From Bacteroidota bacterium (GTDB lineage Bacteria; Bacteroidota; Bacteroidia; Flavobacteriales; Schleiferiaceae): 10,392 nt of DNA. The first letter of the stretch is position 1, and each line of letters begins with the position of its first letter. The notes beneath the pieces are model-generated. The model was not told the DNA's origin and made no database searches. It saw only the letters and a program-made list of their open reading frames with translations. The translations under genes and the position numbers were made by a program. The DNA is taken from NCBI GenBank assembly GCA_005786915.1, contig SYCM01000062.1, forward strand, positions 1-10,392. The letters run 5' to 3'. Positions 1-6,053 of this stretch are shown one piece after another.

Positions 1-1685
1 ACATCCTCGTCGACGAGTATCAGGACACGAACCATGCCCAGTACTTCATCGTAAAGGCGTTGGCCGCACGCTTCGAGAACATCTGCGTAGTGGGCGACGA
101 CGCCCAGAGCATTTACTCCTTTCGGGGGGCCAACATCCGCAACATCCTCAATTTTCAAAAGGACTACCCCGACGCGGCCCTGTACAAGCTCGAGCAAAAC
201 TACCGGAGTACGCAGCGCATCGTAAAAGCGGCGAATGTGCTGATTTCGCACAACAAGGAACAGCTCGAAAAGGACGTATGGACCGAAAATCCGCTCGGCG
301 AAAAAATTGTGGTGCACCAAAGCGTAAGTGATTCCGATGAAGGACAATATGTAGCGCAGAGTATTTGGGATTTGGTGCACCGGGAGCACCGCGGCTACGG
401 GGACTTCGCTATTTTGTACCGCACGAACGCCCAATCGCGGTCGTTCGAGGACGCGCTGCGCCGGCGGAACATTCCGTACCAGATTTACGGCGGACTTTCG
501 TTTTACCAGCGCAAGGAAATCAAGGATGTCTTGGCCTACGTGCGCCTCACGGTGAACGCGAACGACGAAGAAGCCTTGCGTCGGGTCATCAATCTGCCGG
601 GCCGCGGAATTGGAGATACCACGTTGGCCCGAATGACGATTGTGGCGAACGAACGAAGTGCTCCGCTCTGGCACGCAGTGCGCCACGCCAAGTCATGGGA
701 CATGGGCATCAACCGCCCTACGGCGGAGCGGCTAGAGGCCTTTGCCGACCTGATTGATTCCTACCGAATCATCGCCACGCAAATGGATGCTTTTGGGACC
801 GTCGAGCACATTGCCCGTACGAGCGGCTTGGTCAAGCTCCTCGCGGAGGACAAAACCCCCGAGGGAATTAGCCGCTACGAAAACGTCCAAGAACTGCTGA
901 ACGGCATTAAGGATTTTGTCGAGCAGCAGAGCCAAACCGAAGACGGCGACCCCAGCTTGGGCGCGTTTCTGCAGGACGTGGCGCTCTTGACCGATCGCGA
1001 CGAGCAAGAGACCGACGATCCCAAGGTGATTTTAATGACCATTCACTTGGCCAAGGGCTTAGAATTTCCCGTGGTGTTTGTGGTCGGAATGGAGGACAGT
1101 CTTTTTCCGTCGATGATGGCCATGAATTCGCGCAGCGACCTCGAGGAAGAACGGCGCTTGTTTTATGTGGCGCTGACGCGGGCCGAACAAAGAGCTTTTT
1201 TGACCTACGCACGGGTGCGCTACCGCTGGGGCAAGTTGATCGACTGCGAGCCCAGCCGCTTTTTGGACGAGCTCGACGAAGAGCACTTGGACGTGCACGT
1301 TCCCGAGTTGCCAAAGAACTACGGGGCTCCGCGCGAGCTGCGCGAGGCGTTTGGCGATCCAGACCAGCCTCGGACTTTTCGGGGCGCCACCGCCCAACGG
1401 ATGCGGTCGCAGGGATCGGGGAACAGCACGCCCCCACCCGCCCCCTTGCGGTTTCGAAAGCCGGAACACCTTACGCCAATTGGGCAAGGGGGTGCGGCGT
1501 CGGGAAGTCCCGCAAACGAACTAAATTTGGCACCTGGAACTCGGGTGCTGCACGACCGATTTGGTGTCGGCACGGTGACTGAGGTGGAGCCGGCGTCAGA
1601 CGGCGGCAAGGCCACGATCCAATTTGATAACGCGGGCGAAAAGAAACTCCTTTTGAAGTTCGCTAAATTGCAGCTCTTGGCCTAG
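1..1685 (+). CDS. uvrD: UvrD/PcrA-family superfamily 1 DNA helicase, C-terminal part (5' end outside window)
   Basis: ATP-dependent 3'-5' DNA helicase acting in repair and removal of replication or transcription blocks. The reading frame is open from base 3 and gives 560 residues. The visible part begins at the Walker B motif DEYQDTN (residues 4-10), so about 220 N-terminal residues with the Walker A motif are missing beyond the window edge. Further SF1A motifs follow: GDDAQSIYSFRGA (31-43, motif III), LEQNYRST (63-70, motif IV), TIHLAKGLEF (346-355, motif V) and LFYVALTRAE (386-395, motif VI, with the arginine finger). A disordered Pro/Gly/Ser linker leads to a Tudor-like C-terminal domain (about 508-560, with RVLHDRFGVGTV). 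In PcrA/UvrD this domain contacts RNA polymerase, and its presence favours PcrA/UvrD over Rep. A TTG at base 60 is not the start, because the conserved motif II lies upstream of it. The stop is 13 bases before the DUF4290 gene. PcrA and UvrD cannot be separated from sequence alone. Confidence 0.95.
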   Translation, partial: ILVDEYQDTNHAQYFIVKALAARFENICVVGDDAQSIYSFRGANIRNILNFQKDYPDAALYKLEQNYRSTQRIVKAANVLISHNKEQLEKDVWTENPLGEKIVVHQSVSDSDEGQYVAQSIWDLVHREHRGYGDFAILYRTNAQSRSFEDALRRRNIPYQIYGGLSFYQRKEIKDVLAYVRLTVNANDEEALRRVINLPGRGIGDTTLARMTIVANERSAPLWHAVRHAKSWDMGINRPTAERLEAFADLIDSYRIIATQMDAFGTVEHIARTSGLVKLLAEDKTPEGISRYENVQELLNGIKDFVEQQSQTEDGDPSLGAFLQDVALLTDRDEQETDDPKVILMTIHLAKGLEFPVVFVVGMEDSLFPSMMAMNSRSDLEEERRLFYVALTRAEQRAFLTYARVRYRWGKLIDCEPSRFLDELDEEHLDVHVPELPKNYGAPRELREAFGDPDQPRTFRGATAQRMRSQGSGNSTPPPAPLRFRKPEHLTPIGQGGAASGSPANELNLAPGTRVLHDRFGVGTVTEVEPASDGGKATIQFDNAGEKKLLLKFAKLQLLA

Positions 1686-1698
1686 CAAGAGCACCTCG

Positions 1699-2370
1699 AT
1701 GGAAACCTCAAGTATTACTACGCTTTCGTTAGATTATAACACGGACCGTATGCCCATGGTCCTTGGAGAGTACGGCCGATTGGTCCAAAATATGGTCGAG
1801 TTTTGCCTCACTATTGAAGACAAGGACAAGCGAACAGAGGCGGCCGCGCACATCGTAGAGACCGTGGGGCGCCTCAACCCTAGTCTTCGAGGTCAACCGG
1901 ATTTTGCTCGAAAGGTTTGGGATCACTTGCACGTGATTTCAGGTTTCGCTTTAGAGGTAGACGGCCCCTTCCCTGCTCCGCAAAGAGAATTACTCGAAGC
2001 AAAGCCTGAGCGGGTACCGTACCCACCCAAGAGCAAAAGTCACCGCTACTATGGTGTAATTCTTCAAAACCTGATCAATACGGTGGCCGAAATGGAGCCG
2101 TCGGAAGAACGCCAGGGTATTGAGTACGACATCGCCAACCAAATGAAGCGGGCCTACTTGAGTTGGAATAAGGACACCGTGGACGACGCCGTTATTTTTA
2201 ACGACCTGCGCATACTGTCGGGCGGACGCCTCGGCCAAGAAGGATCCGCGCTGTCGGTGGCTAAGGGCGTGGTTTCGCAAAATGCCCCGCTTCACACCAA
2301 GAACCGCAAGAAGAAAAAACCGAATTCGTCCAATTTTAATAAACGCAAAGGCGGATTCTTCCGCAAGTAA
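1699..2370 (+). CDS. DUF4290 domain-containing protein, function unknown
   Basis: A 223-residue protein that I recognise as DUF4290, a family essentially confined to Bacteroidota and without an assigned function that I know of. It has no signal peptide or membrane segment, so it is probably cytoplasmic. The family core runs from about residue 12 (LDYNTDR, GEYGRLVQNMVE) to about 175 and looks mostly alpha-helical. It contains a conserved-looking WDHLHVISGF stretch and a PYPPKSKSHRYYG stretch. The last 25 or so residues are lysine- and asparagine-rich (NRKKKKPNSS, ending GGFFRK) and are probably a disordered basic tail that could bind nucleic acid or acidic lipid; this is inference. The start used is the ATG 13 bases after the helicase stop. 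Other family members often begin closer to the LDYNT motif. Its stop is 2 bases before murA, so the two are almost certainly co-transcribed and perhaps translationally coupled. Confidence 0.9.
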   Translation: METSSITTLSLDYNTDRMPMVLGEYGRLVQNMVEFCLTIEDKDKRTEAAAHIVETVGRLNPSLRGQPDFARKVWDHLHVISGFALEVDGPFPAPQRELLEAKPERVPYPPKSKSHRYYGVILQNLINTVAEMEPSEERQGIEYDIANQMKRAYLSWNKDTVDDAVIFNDLRILSGGRLGQEGSALSVAKGVVSQNAPLHTKNRKKKKPNSSNFNKRKGGFFRK

Positions 2371-2372
2371 CT

Positions 2373-3689
2373 ATGGCCTCATTCCGAATTACCGGCGGAT
2401 ACCAACTGCACGGTGACGTTCAAACTCAGGGAGCGAAAAATGAAGTGCTCCAGATTCTTTGTGCCGTTCTGTTAACCGCCGAACCGGTACGCGTCACGAA
2501 TGTCCCCGACATCGTGGATGTCAATAAGCTCATTGAGATTTTAGGCGATTTCGGCGTAAAGGTTGCGAAAAACGGCCCCGGCGACTACACGTTTCAAGCC
2601 GACAATATTGATGTCGACTTTTTGTTTGGCGACACCTACAAAAATAAGGGCGCTTCGCTGCGCGGATCGGTCATGGTAGTGGGCCCGATGCTCGCGCGCT
2701 TTGGCAAAGGCTACATTCCAAAGCCGGGCGGAGACAAGATTGGCCGCCGCCGCCTCGACACGCACTTTGAAGGCTTCATGAAGTTGGGCGCCAAGTTCGT
2801 GTACGAGGAAGACGCCCACTTCTATGGCGTGGAAGCGCCGGCCGAAGGGCTCAAGGGCGCCTACATTTTGCTCGACGAGCCGTCGGTAACCGGAACCGCA
2901 AACATCGTAATGGCAGCCGTGCTCACGCCGGGCGAGACGACTATTTACAACGCCGCCTGCGAACCCTACCTGCAGCAGCTCTGCAGCATGCTCGTCCGCA
3001 TGGGAGCCCGAATCGAGGGCATTGGCAGCAACCGCCTCGTCATCAACGGGGTTGAACGCCTCGGCGGCACCGAACACCGCTGCCTACCGGACATGATTGA
3101 AATCGGTTCGTGGATTGGGCTCGCCGCCATGACGCAGTCCGAGCTGACCATCAAGAACGCGGGAATTCCGCACTTGGGTCAAATTCTGAACGTGTTTCGC
3201 AAGCTCGGAATTCAGATCGAAGAGCGCGGTGACGACTTGTACATCCCCTCGCAGAAACACTATGAGATCGGGGCCTACCTCGACGGTTCGATGGTGACGA
3301 TTGCCGACGGTCCGTGGCCCTTGTTTACGCCCGATTTGCTCAGCATTGTTCTGGTGACTGCCACGCAAGCCAAGGGTTCAGTACTGATTCACCAAAAGAT
3401 GTTTGAGAGTCGTTTGTTCTTTGTGGACAAACTCATTGACATGGGCGCACAGATTATTTTGTGCGATCCGCACCGCGCGACCGTCATTGGACACGACCGC
3501 AACTTCCAGCTGCGCGCAACCACTATGACGTCTCCCGATATCCGCGCCGGAATTGCCCTGCTGATCGCCGCCTTGAGCGCCGAAGGCACGTCTACGATTC
3601 ACCACATCGAGCAAATCGACCGCGGGTACGAGCGCATTGACGAGCGCCTGCGCGCCCTTGGCGCGCGCATTGAGCGCATCGTGGACTAA
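2373..3689 (+). CDS. murA: UDP-N-acetylglucosamine 1-carboxyvinyltransferase (MurA)
   Basis: Cytoplasmic enzyme of the first committed step of peptidoglycan synthesis; it transfers enolpyruvate from phosphoenolpyruvate to UDP-GlcNAc. The 438 residues cover the whole EPSP-synthase-like fold, slightly longer than the 419 of E. coli MurA. GAKNEVLQ (20-27) holds the substrate-binding Lys22-Asn23 pair. Asp321 in LFTPDL matches the catalytic aspartate (Asp305 in E. coli). SPDIRAG near residue 389 and the C-terminal RGYERIDERLRALGA are also typical. The flexible active-site loop reads KPGGDKIGRRR, so the residue matching E. coli Cys115, the fosfomycin target, is Asp121 (codon 2733-2735). Natural Asp variants are known to be active but fosfomycin-insensitive, as in Mycobacterium and Chlamydia. 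The ATG follows the DUF4290 stop by 2 bases. The gene is complete and no second murA copy is visible here. Confidence 0.97.
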   Translation: MASFRITGGYQLHGDVQTQGAKNEVLQILCAVLLTAEPVRVTNVPDIVDVNKLIEILGDFGVKVAKNGPGDYTFQADNIDVDFLFGDTYKNKGASLRGSVMVVGPMLARFGKGYIPKPGGDKIGRRRLDTHFEGFMKLGAKFVYEEDAHFYGVEAPAEGLKGAYILLDEPSVTGTANIVMAAVLTPGETTIYNAACEPYLQQLCSMLVRMGARIEGIGSNRLVINGVERLGGTEHRCLPDMIEIGSWIGLAAMTQSELTIKNAGIPHLGQILNVFRKLGIQIEERGDDLYIPSQKHYEIGAYLDGSMVTIADGPWPLFTPDLLSIVLVTATQAKGSVLIHQKMFESRLFFVDKLIDMGAQIILCDPHRATVIGHDRNFQLRATTMTSPDIRAGIALLIAALSAEGTSTIHHIEQIDRGYERIDERLRALGARIERIVD

Positions 3690-3712
3690 TTTTTGAACCG
3701 TACTTTTATCGT

Positions 3713-4264
3713 ATGAAACACGTTGTTGCTTTGGGCGTAGCCGCCCTCGTTTTTGCTGCAGTTCCCGCGAACCGCGTGACCGCTCCCCGCGCTGAGGCAC
3801 CGGCCTCTCAACTCGCCACGATCAATGTAGGCGACATGGCGCCAGACCTGGCTTTTCCGGACCCCTCAGGCAAAACACGCAAGCTGTCTGACTTGCGCGG
3901 AAAAGTGGTACTCCTCGACTTTTGGGCCGCGTGGTGCGGACCCTGCCGCATGGAAAACCCCAACGTAGTGCGCGTATACAACCAGTTCAAGGACGCCAAA
4001 TTCACCTCAGGCAAGGGCTTTGAAGTCTTTTCGCTTTCGCTAGACAACACCAAAGACCGCTGGATTGAGGCCATTGCCAAGGACGGTTTGGTATGGCCCA
4101 ACCACGTTAGCGACCTGAAAGGCTGGCGTTCGGAAGGTGCTGCGCTCTACGGCGTCAATTCGATTCCCGCCACCTACCTCATCGACGGTAAAGGAAAAGT
4201 GGTAGCTAAAAACCTACGCGGAGCCGCATTGGAGAACGCCCTAAAGGCGATGCAAGCCAAGTAA
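3713..4264 (+). CDS. Exported TlpA/ResA-like thioredoxin-family protein
   Basis: A 183-residue thioredoxin-fold protein likely to act in the periplasm as a disulfide reductant or in redox homeostasis. Residues 1-20 or so form a signal peptide (Lys2, then a hydrophobic stretch of Val/Ala/Leu/Phe). There is no lipobox cysteine, so it should be soluble or signal-anchored rather than a lipoprotein. The AhpC/TSA-redoxin-type domain covers about 38-183: GDMAPDLAFPDPSGK, then LRGKVVLLDFWA leading into the WCGPC active site (Cys75 and Cys78). The cis-proline is Pro152 in NSIPATYLID. The ResA/TlpA-type insertion between the CXXC helix and the cis-Pro strand is present. The partner is unknown; cytochrome c maturation or cell-envelope disulfides are common for the family but nothing nearby specifies one. 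It starts 23 bases after murA and is probably in the same transcript. The 88-base gap after it suggests the unit ends there. Confidence 0.92.
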   Translation: MKHVVALGVAALVFAAVPANRVTAPRAEAPASQLATINVGDMAPDLAFPDPSGKTRKLSDLRGKVVLLDFWAAWCGPCRMENPNVVRVYNQFKDAKFTSGKGFEVFSLSLDNTKDRWIEAIAKDGLVWPNHVSDLKGWRSEGAALYGVNSIPATYLIDGKGKVVAKNLRGAALENALKAMQAK

Positions 4265-4281
4265 GTTCGACGAAGCCCAAG

Positions 4282-4327
4282 GCCTGCCATTCTGACACTT
4301 TGCGGTCGTTTGGCAGGCTTTGTGTTT
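4282..4327 (+). promoter_or_regulatory. Hairpin and possible weak promoter upstream of grpE-dnaJ
   Basis: In the 88-base gap between the thioredoxin-like gene and grpE, GCCTGCCA (4282-4289) and TGGCAGGC (4311-4318) form a perfect 8-base inverted repeat with a 21-base loop. It is followed by a T-rich but interrupted run (TTTGTGTTT), so it may be a weak terminator for the murA unit. The right arm also begins TGGCAGG (4311-4317) with TG at 4323-4324. This resembles a degenerate sigma-54 -24/-12 element (GG at 4312-4313, but GT instead of GC at the -12 position), and would place transcription start near 4337, about 16 bases before the grpE ATG. No good Bacteroidota TAnnTTTG -7 element was found. 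Both readings are tentative. Confidence 0.3.
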
Positions 4328-4352
4328 AGTAGGCTGCGCAAATACTGAAACG

Positions 4353-4880
4353 ATGGAAGACACCCCAACCATGCCTGAACCGCACGAAGAAGAAGTCCGC
4401 CTTAATTCCGAACTCGAAGAAGGCACCCCCGGAACAGAACGTGACGTAGAGGCCGAAATTCAGGAACTCAAGGACCAAAACCTGCGTCTGTACGCCGAGT
4501 TTGAGAATTTCAGGCGCCGAAACGCCCGGGAGCGCCTTGAGCTGATTTCCACCGCAGGGGAAAAGGTCATTAAATCGGTGCTGCCGGTGCTCGACGACTT
4601 TGATCGAGCCCTTAAGGCCCTAGGCGAAGGCCCCGAGCGTCAAGGTTTAGAGTTGATCCAAACCAAACTCGTTTCGGCATTGAAAGCCGAAGGATTGAAA
4701 CCGATGGATTCGACCATTGGTCAATCATTTGATGTGGAGCGGATGGAGGCCATCACGAACATTCCCGCCCCGGCACCTGAGCTTGCGGGCTGCGTGGTCG
4801 ACGAACTGGAAAAGGGCTACCTCCTGGGAGATAAAATCATCCGATACGCCAAGGTAGTGGTGGGACAAACCGCCGAGTAA
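4353..4880 (+). CDS. grpE: GrpE, nucleotide exchange factor of the DnaK chaperone
   Basis: Cytoplasmic co-chaperone that releases ADP from DnaK to drive the Hsp70 folding cycle. With the ATG at 4353 the protein has 175 residues. An acidic, probably disordered N-terminus (about 1-30) is followed by the long dimerisation helix or coiled coil (about 31-80; EIQELKDQNLRLYAEFENFRRR), then a four-helix region with VLPVLDDFDRAL. The C-terminal beta domain (about 115-173) carries the family signature: FDVERMEAI, GYLLGDKIIRYAKVVVG. Methionine stands where many GrpE proteins have His in the HEAI/HQAI motif. The frame is open further up to a TTG at 4320, which would add an MCLVGCANTET-like segment resembling a lipobox; I reject that start because it runs into the hairpin and GrpE is cytoplasmic. 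An ATG at 4371 is a second possibility. The stop is 2 bases before dnaJ. No dnaK or hrcA is adjacent. Confidence 0.95.
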   Translation: MEDTPTMPEPHEEEVRLNSELEEGTPGTERDVEAEIQELKDQNLRLYAEFENFRRRNARERLELISTAGEKVIKSVLPVLDDFDRALKALGEGPERQGLELIQTKLVSALKAEGLKPMDSTIGQSFDVERMEAITNIPAPAPELAGCVVDELEKGYLLGDKIIRYAKVVVGQTAE

Positions 4881-4882
4881 GC

Positions 4883-5998
4883 ATGAGCAAGCGCGACTAC
4901 TACGAGGTATTAGGGGTTTCTAAGGGAGCTTCGGCCGACGAGATTAAAAAGGCGTACCGCAAGCTCGCCATTCAGTACCACCCCGACAAGAACCCGGGGG
5001 ATGCGGCAGCCGAAGAGAAGTTCAAGGAAGCGGCAGAAGCCTACGAAGTCCTTTCAAGCCCTGAAAAGCGTCAGAAGTACGACCAGTTCGGCCACCAAGC
5101 CTTTGGCGCGGGAGCGGGCGGCTTTGGCGGCGGGATGAACATGGACGACATCTTCAGCCACTTCGGAGACATTTTTGGCGACGCGTTTGGTGGGGCGTTT
5201 GGTGGTTTTGGCGGTCGGAGCGGCGGAGCCAACCGCGGGGCCAATTTGCGCGTGCGGGTGAAGTTGACGCTGGAAGAAATTGCCAACGGGGTCGAAAAGA
5301 AAATTAAAATCCGCCGCGCGGTACCGGCAGAAGGCTTGACCTTCAAAACCTGCGGAACCTGCGGTGGCTCAGGGCAAGTGACCCGGGTACAAAACACGAT
5401 TTTAGGGCAAATGCGCACTGCCAGCGCGTGTCCGAGCTGCCAAGGAGCTGGCAAAACGATCGACCAGCGCCCCGAGGGCGTGGGTCCCGACGGGCTCGAG
5501 CGCCACGACGAAGTGGTCAGCGTGAAGATTCCGGGAGGAGTCCAAGACGGAATGCAGCTCCGTGTTCAGGGAAAAGGCAACCACGGCCCGGCCGGAGGGC
5601 CAGCCGGCGACCTGATTGTATCCATTGAGGAGGAGCCCCATGAGGTGCTCGTGCGCGAAGGAAGCAACTTGCACTACGAGCTTCACCTTTCATTCCCCGA
5701 CGCGGCCTTGGGCACCTCGGTCGAGGTTCCGACCGTAACGGGAAAAGTTCGCATGAAAATTGACCCCGGAACCCAAAGCGGCAAAACGCTGCGACTCAAA
5801 GGAAAAGGGCTTCCGAGCCTCGAGGGATACGGACAAGGGGATCAGCTGATCCACGTGGCCGTTTGGACTCCCAAATCGCTGACGAACGAAGAAAAAGAAG
5901 TGCTTGAAAAGCTCAATCAGAGCGACCGATTTCAGCCCCGACCCGGCGCCGGCGACAAGAGCTTCTTTGACAAGGTGAAAGACCTATTTCAGGGATAA
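4883..5998 (+). CDS. dnaJ: DnaJ, Hsp40 co-chaperone with a reduced zinc finger
   Basis: Cytoplasmic Hsp40 that delivers unfolded clients to DnaK and stimulates its ATPase. The 371 residues show a J domain (1-70) with the essential HPD at 33-35, then a Gly/Phe-rich linker (about 74-118; FGGAFGGFGGRSGG). A central zinc region follows (about 145-210), and two beta-sandwich client-binding domains (about 211-345) with EVPTVTGKVRMKI and LRLKGKGLPSL. Class I DnaJ has four CxxCxGxG repeats forming two zinc sites (repeats 1+4 and 2+3). Here only repeats 2 and 3 remain: CGTCGGSG (157-164) and CPSCQGAG (183-190). Repeat 1 is replaced by RRAVPAEGLTF, and repeat 4 by DQRPEGVGPDGLERHDE. From memory this layout recurs in Flavobacteriia, so it is probably a lineage trait rather than damage. 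It follows grpE by 2 bases and ends just before a strong terminator. Confidence 0.96.
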   Translation: MSKRDYYEVLGVSKGASADEIKKAYRKLAIQYHPDKNPGDAAAEEKFKEAAEAYEVLSSPEKRQKYDQFGHQAFGAGAGGFGGGMNMDDIFSHFGDIFGDAFGGAFGGFGGRSGGANRGANLRVRVKLTLEEIANGVEKKIKIRRAVPAEGLTFKTCGTCGGSGQVTRVQNTILGQMRTASACPSCQGAGKTIDQRPEGVGPDGLERHDEVVSVKIPGGVQDGMQLRVQGKGNHGPAGGPAGDLIVSIEEEPHEVLVREGSNLHYELHLSFPDAALGTSVEVPTVTGKVRMKIDPGTQSGKTLRLKGKGLPSLEGYGQGDQLIHVAVWTPKSLTNEEKEVLEKLNQSDRFQPRPGAGDKSFFDKVKDLFQG

Positions 5999-6001
5999 AA
6001 C

Positions 6002-6029
6002 AAAAAGCGGCCCGATGGCCGCTTTTTTT
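6002..6029. terminator. Bidirectional intrinsic terminator between dnaJ and the convergent T9SS operon
   Basis: GCGGCC (6007-6012), loop CGAT (6013-6016) and GGCCGC (6017-6022) form a GC-rich hairpin extended by A/T pairs: five A on the left (6002-6006) and seven T on the right (6023-6029). On the + strand it is a classic stem plus T-run starting 4 bases after the dnaJ stop. Read on the - strand it gives the same stem followed by five T, 25 bases after the stop of the gene ending at 6054. It therefore probably ends transcription from both sides. Confidence 0.9.
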
Positions 6030-6053
6030 CGATCATTACTCCCGAGGTAGCCG

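Noticed and set aside
60..62. TTG as start of the helicase gene
   Set aside because: The same frame continues upstream to base 3 through the conserved DEYQDTN motif, so the gene is cut by the window edge rather than starting here.
907..1487. Antisense frames of 142-176 residues on the - strand within the helicase gene
   Set aside because: Compositionally biased (Arg/Ser/Pro-rich), without recognisable motifs, and fully covered by the conserved helicase coding frame.
4320..4352. TTG-initiated extension of grpE giving a lipobox-like LVGC segment
   Set aside because: GrpE is cytoplasmic, the TTG lies at the edge of the intergenic hairpin, and the ATG at 4353 gives a normal length. The lipobox is coincidental.
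5110..5235. GGC/TTT-rich repetitive DNA that could be taken for a simple repeat
   Set aside because: It encodes the Gly/Phe-rich linker expected between the J domain and zinc region of DnaJ.
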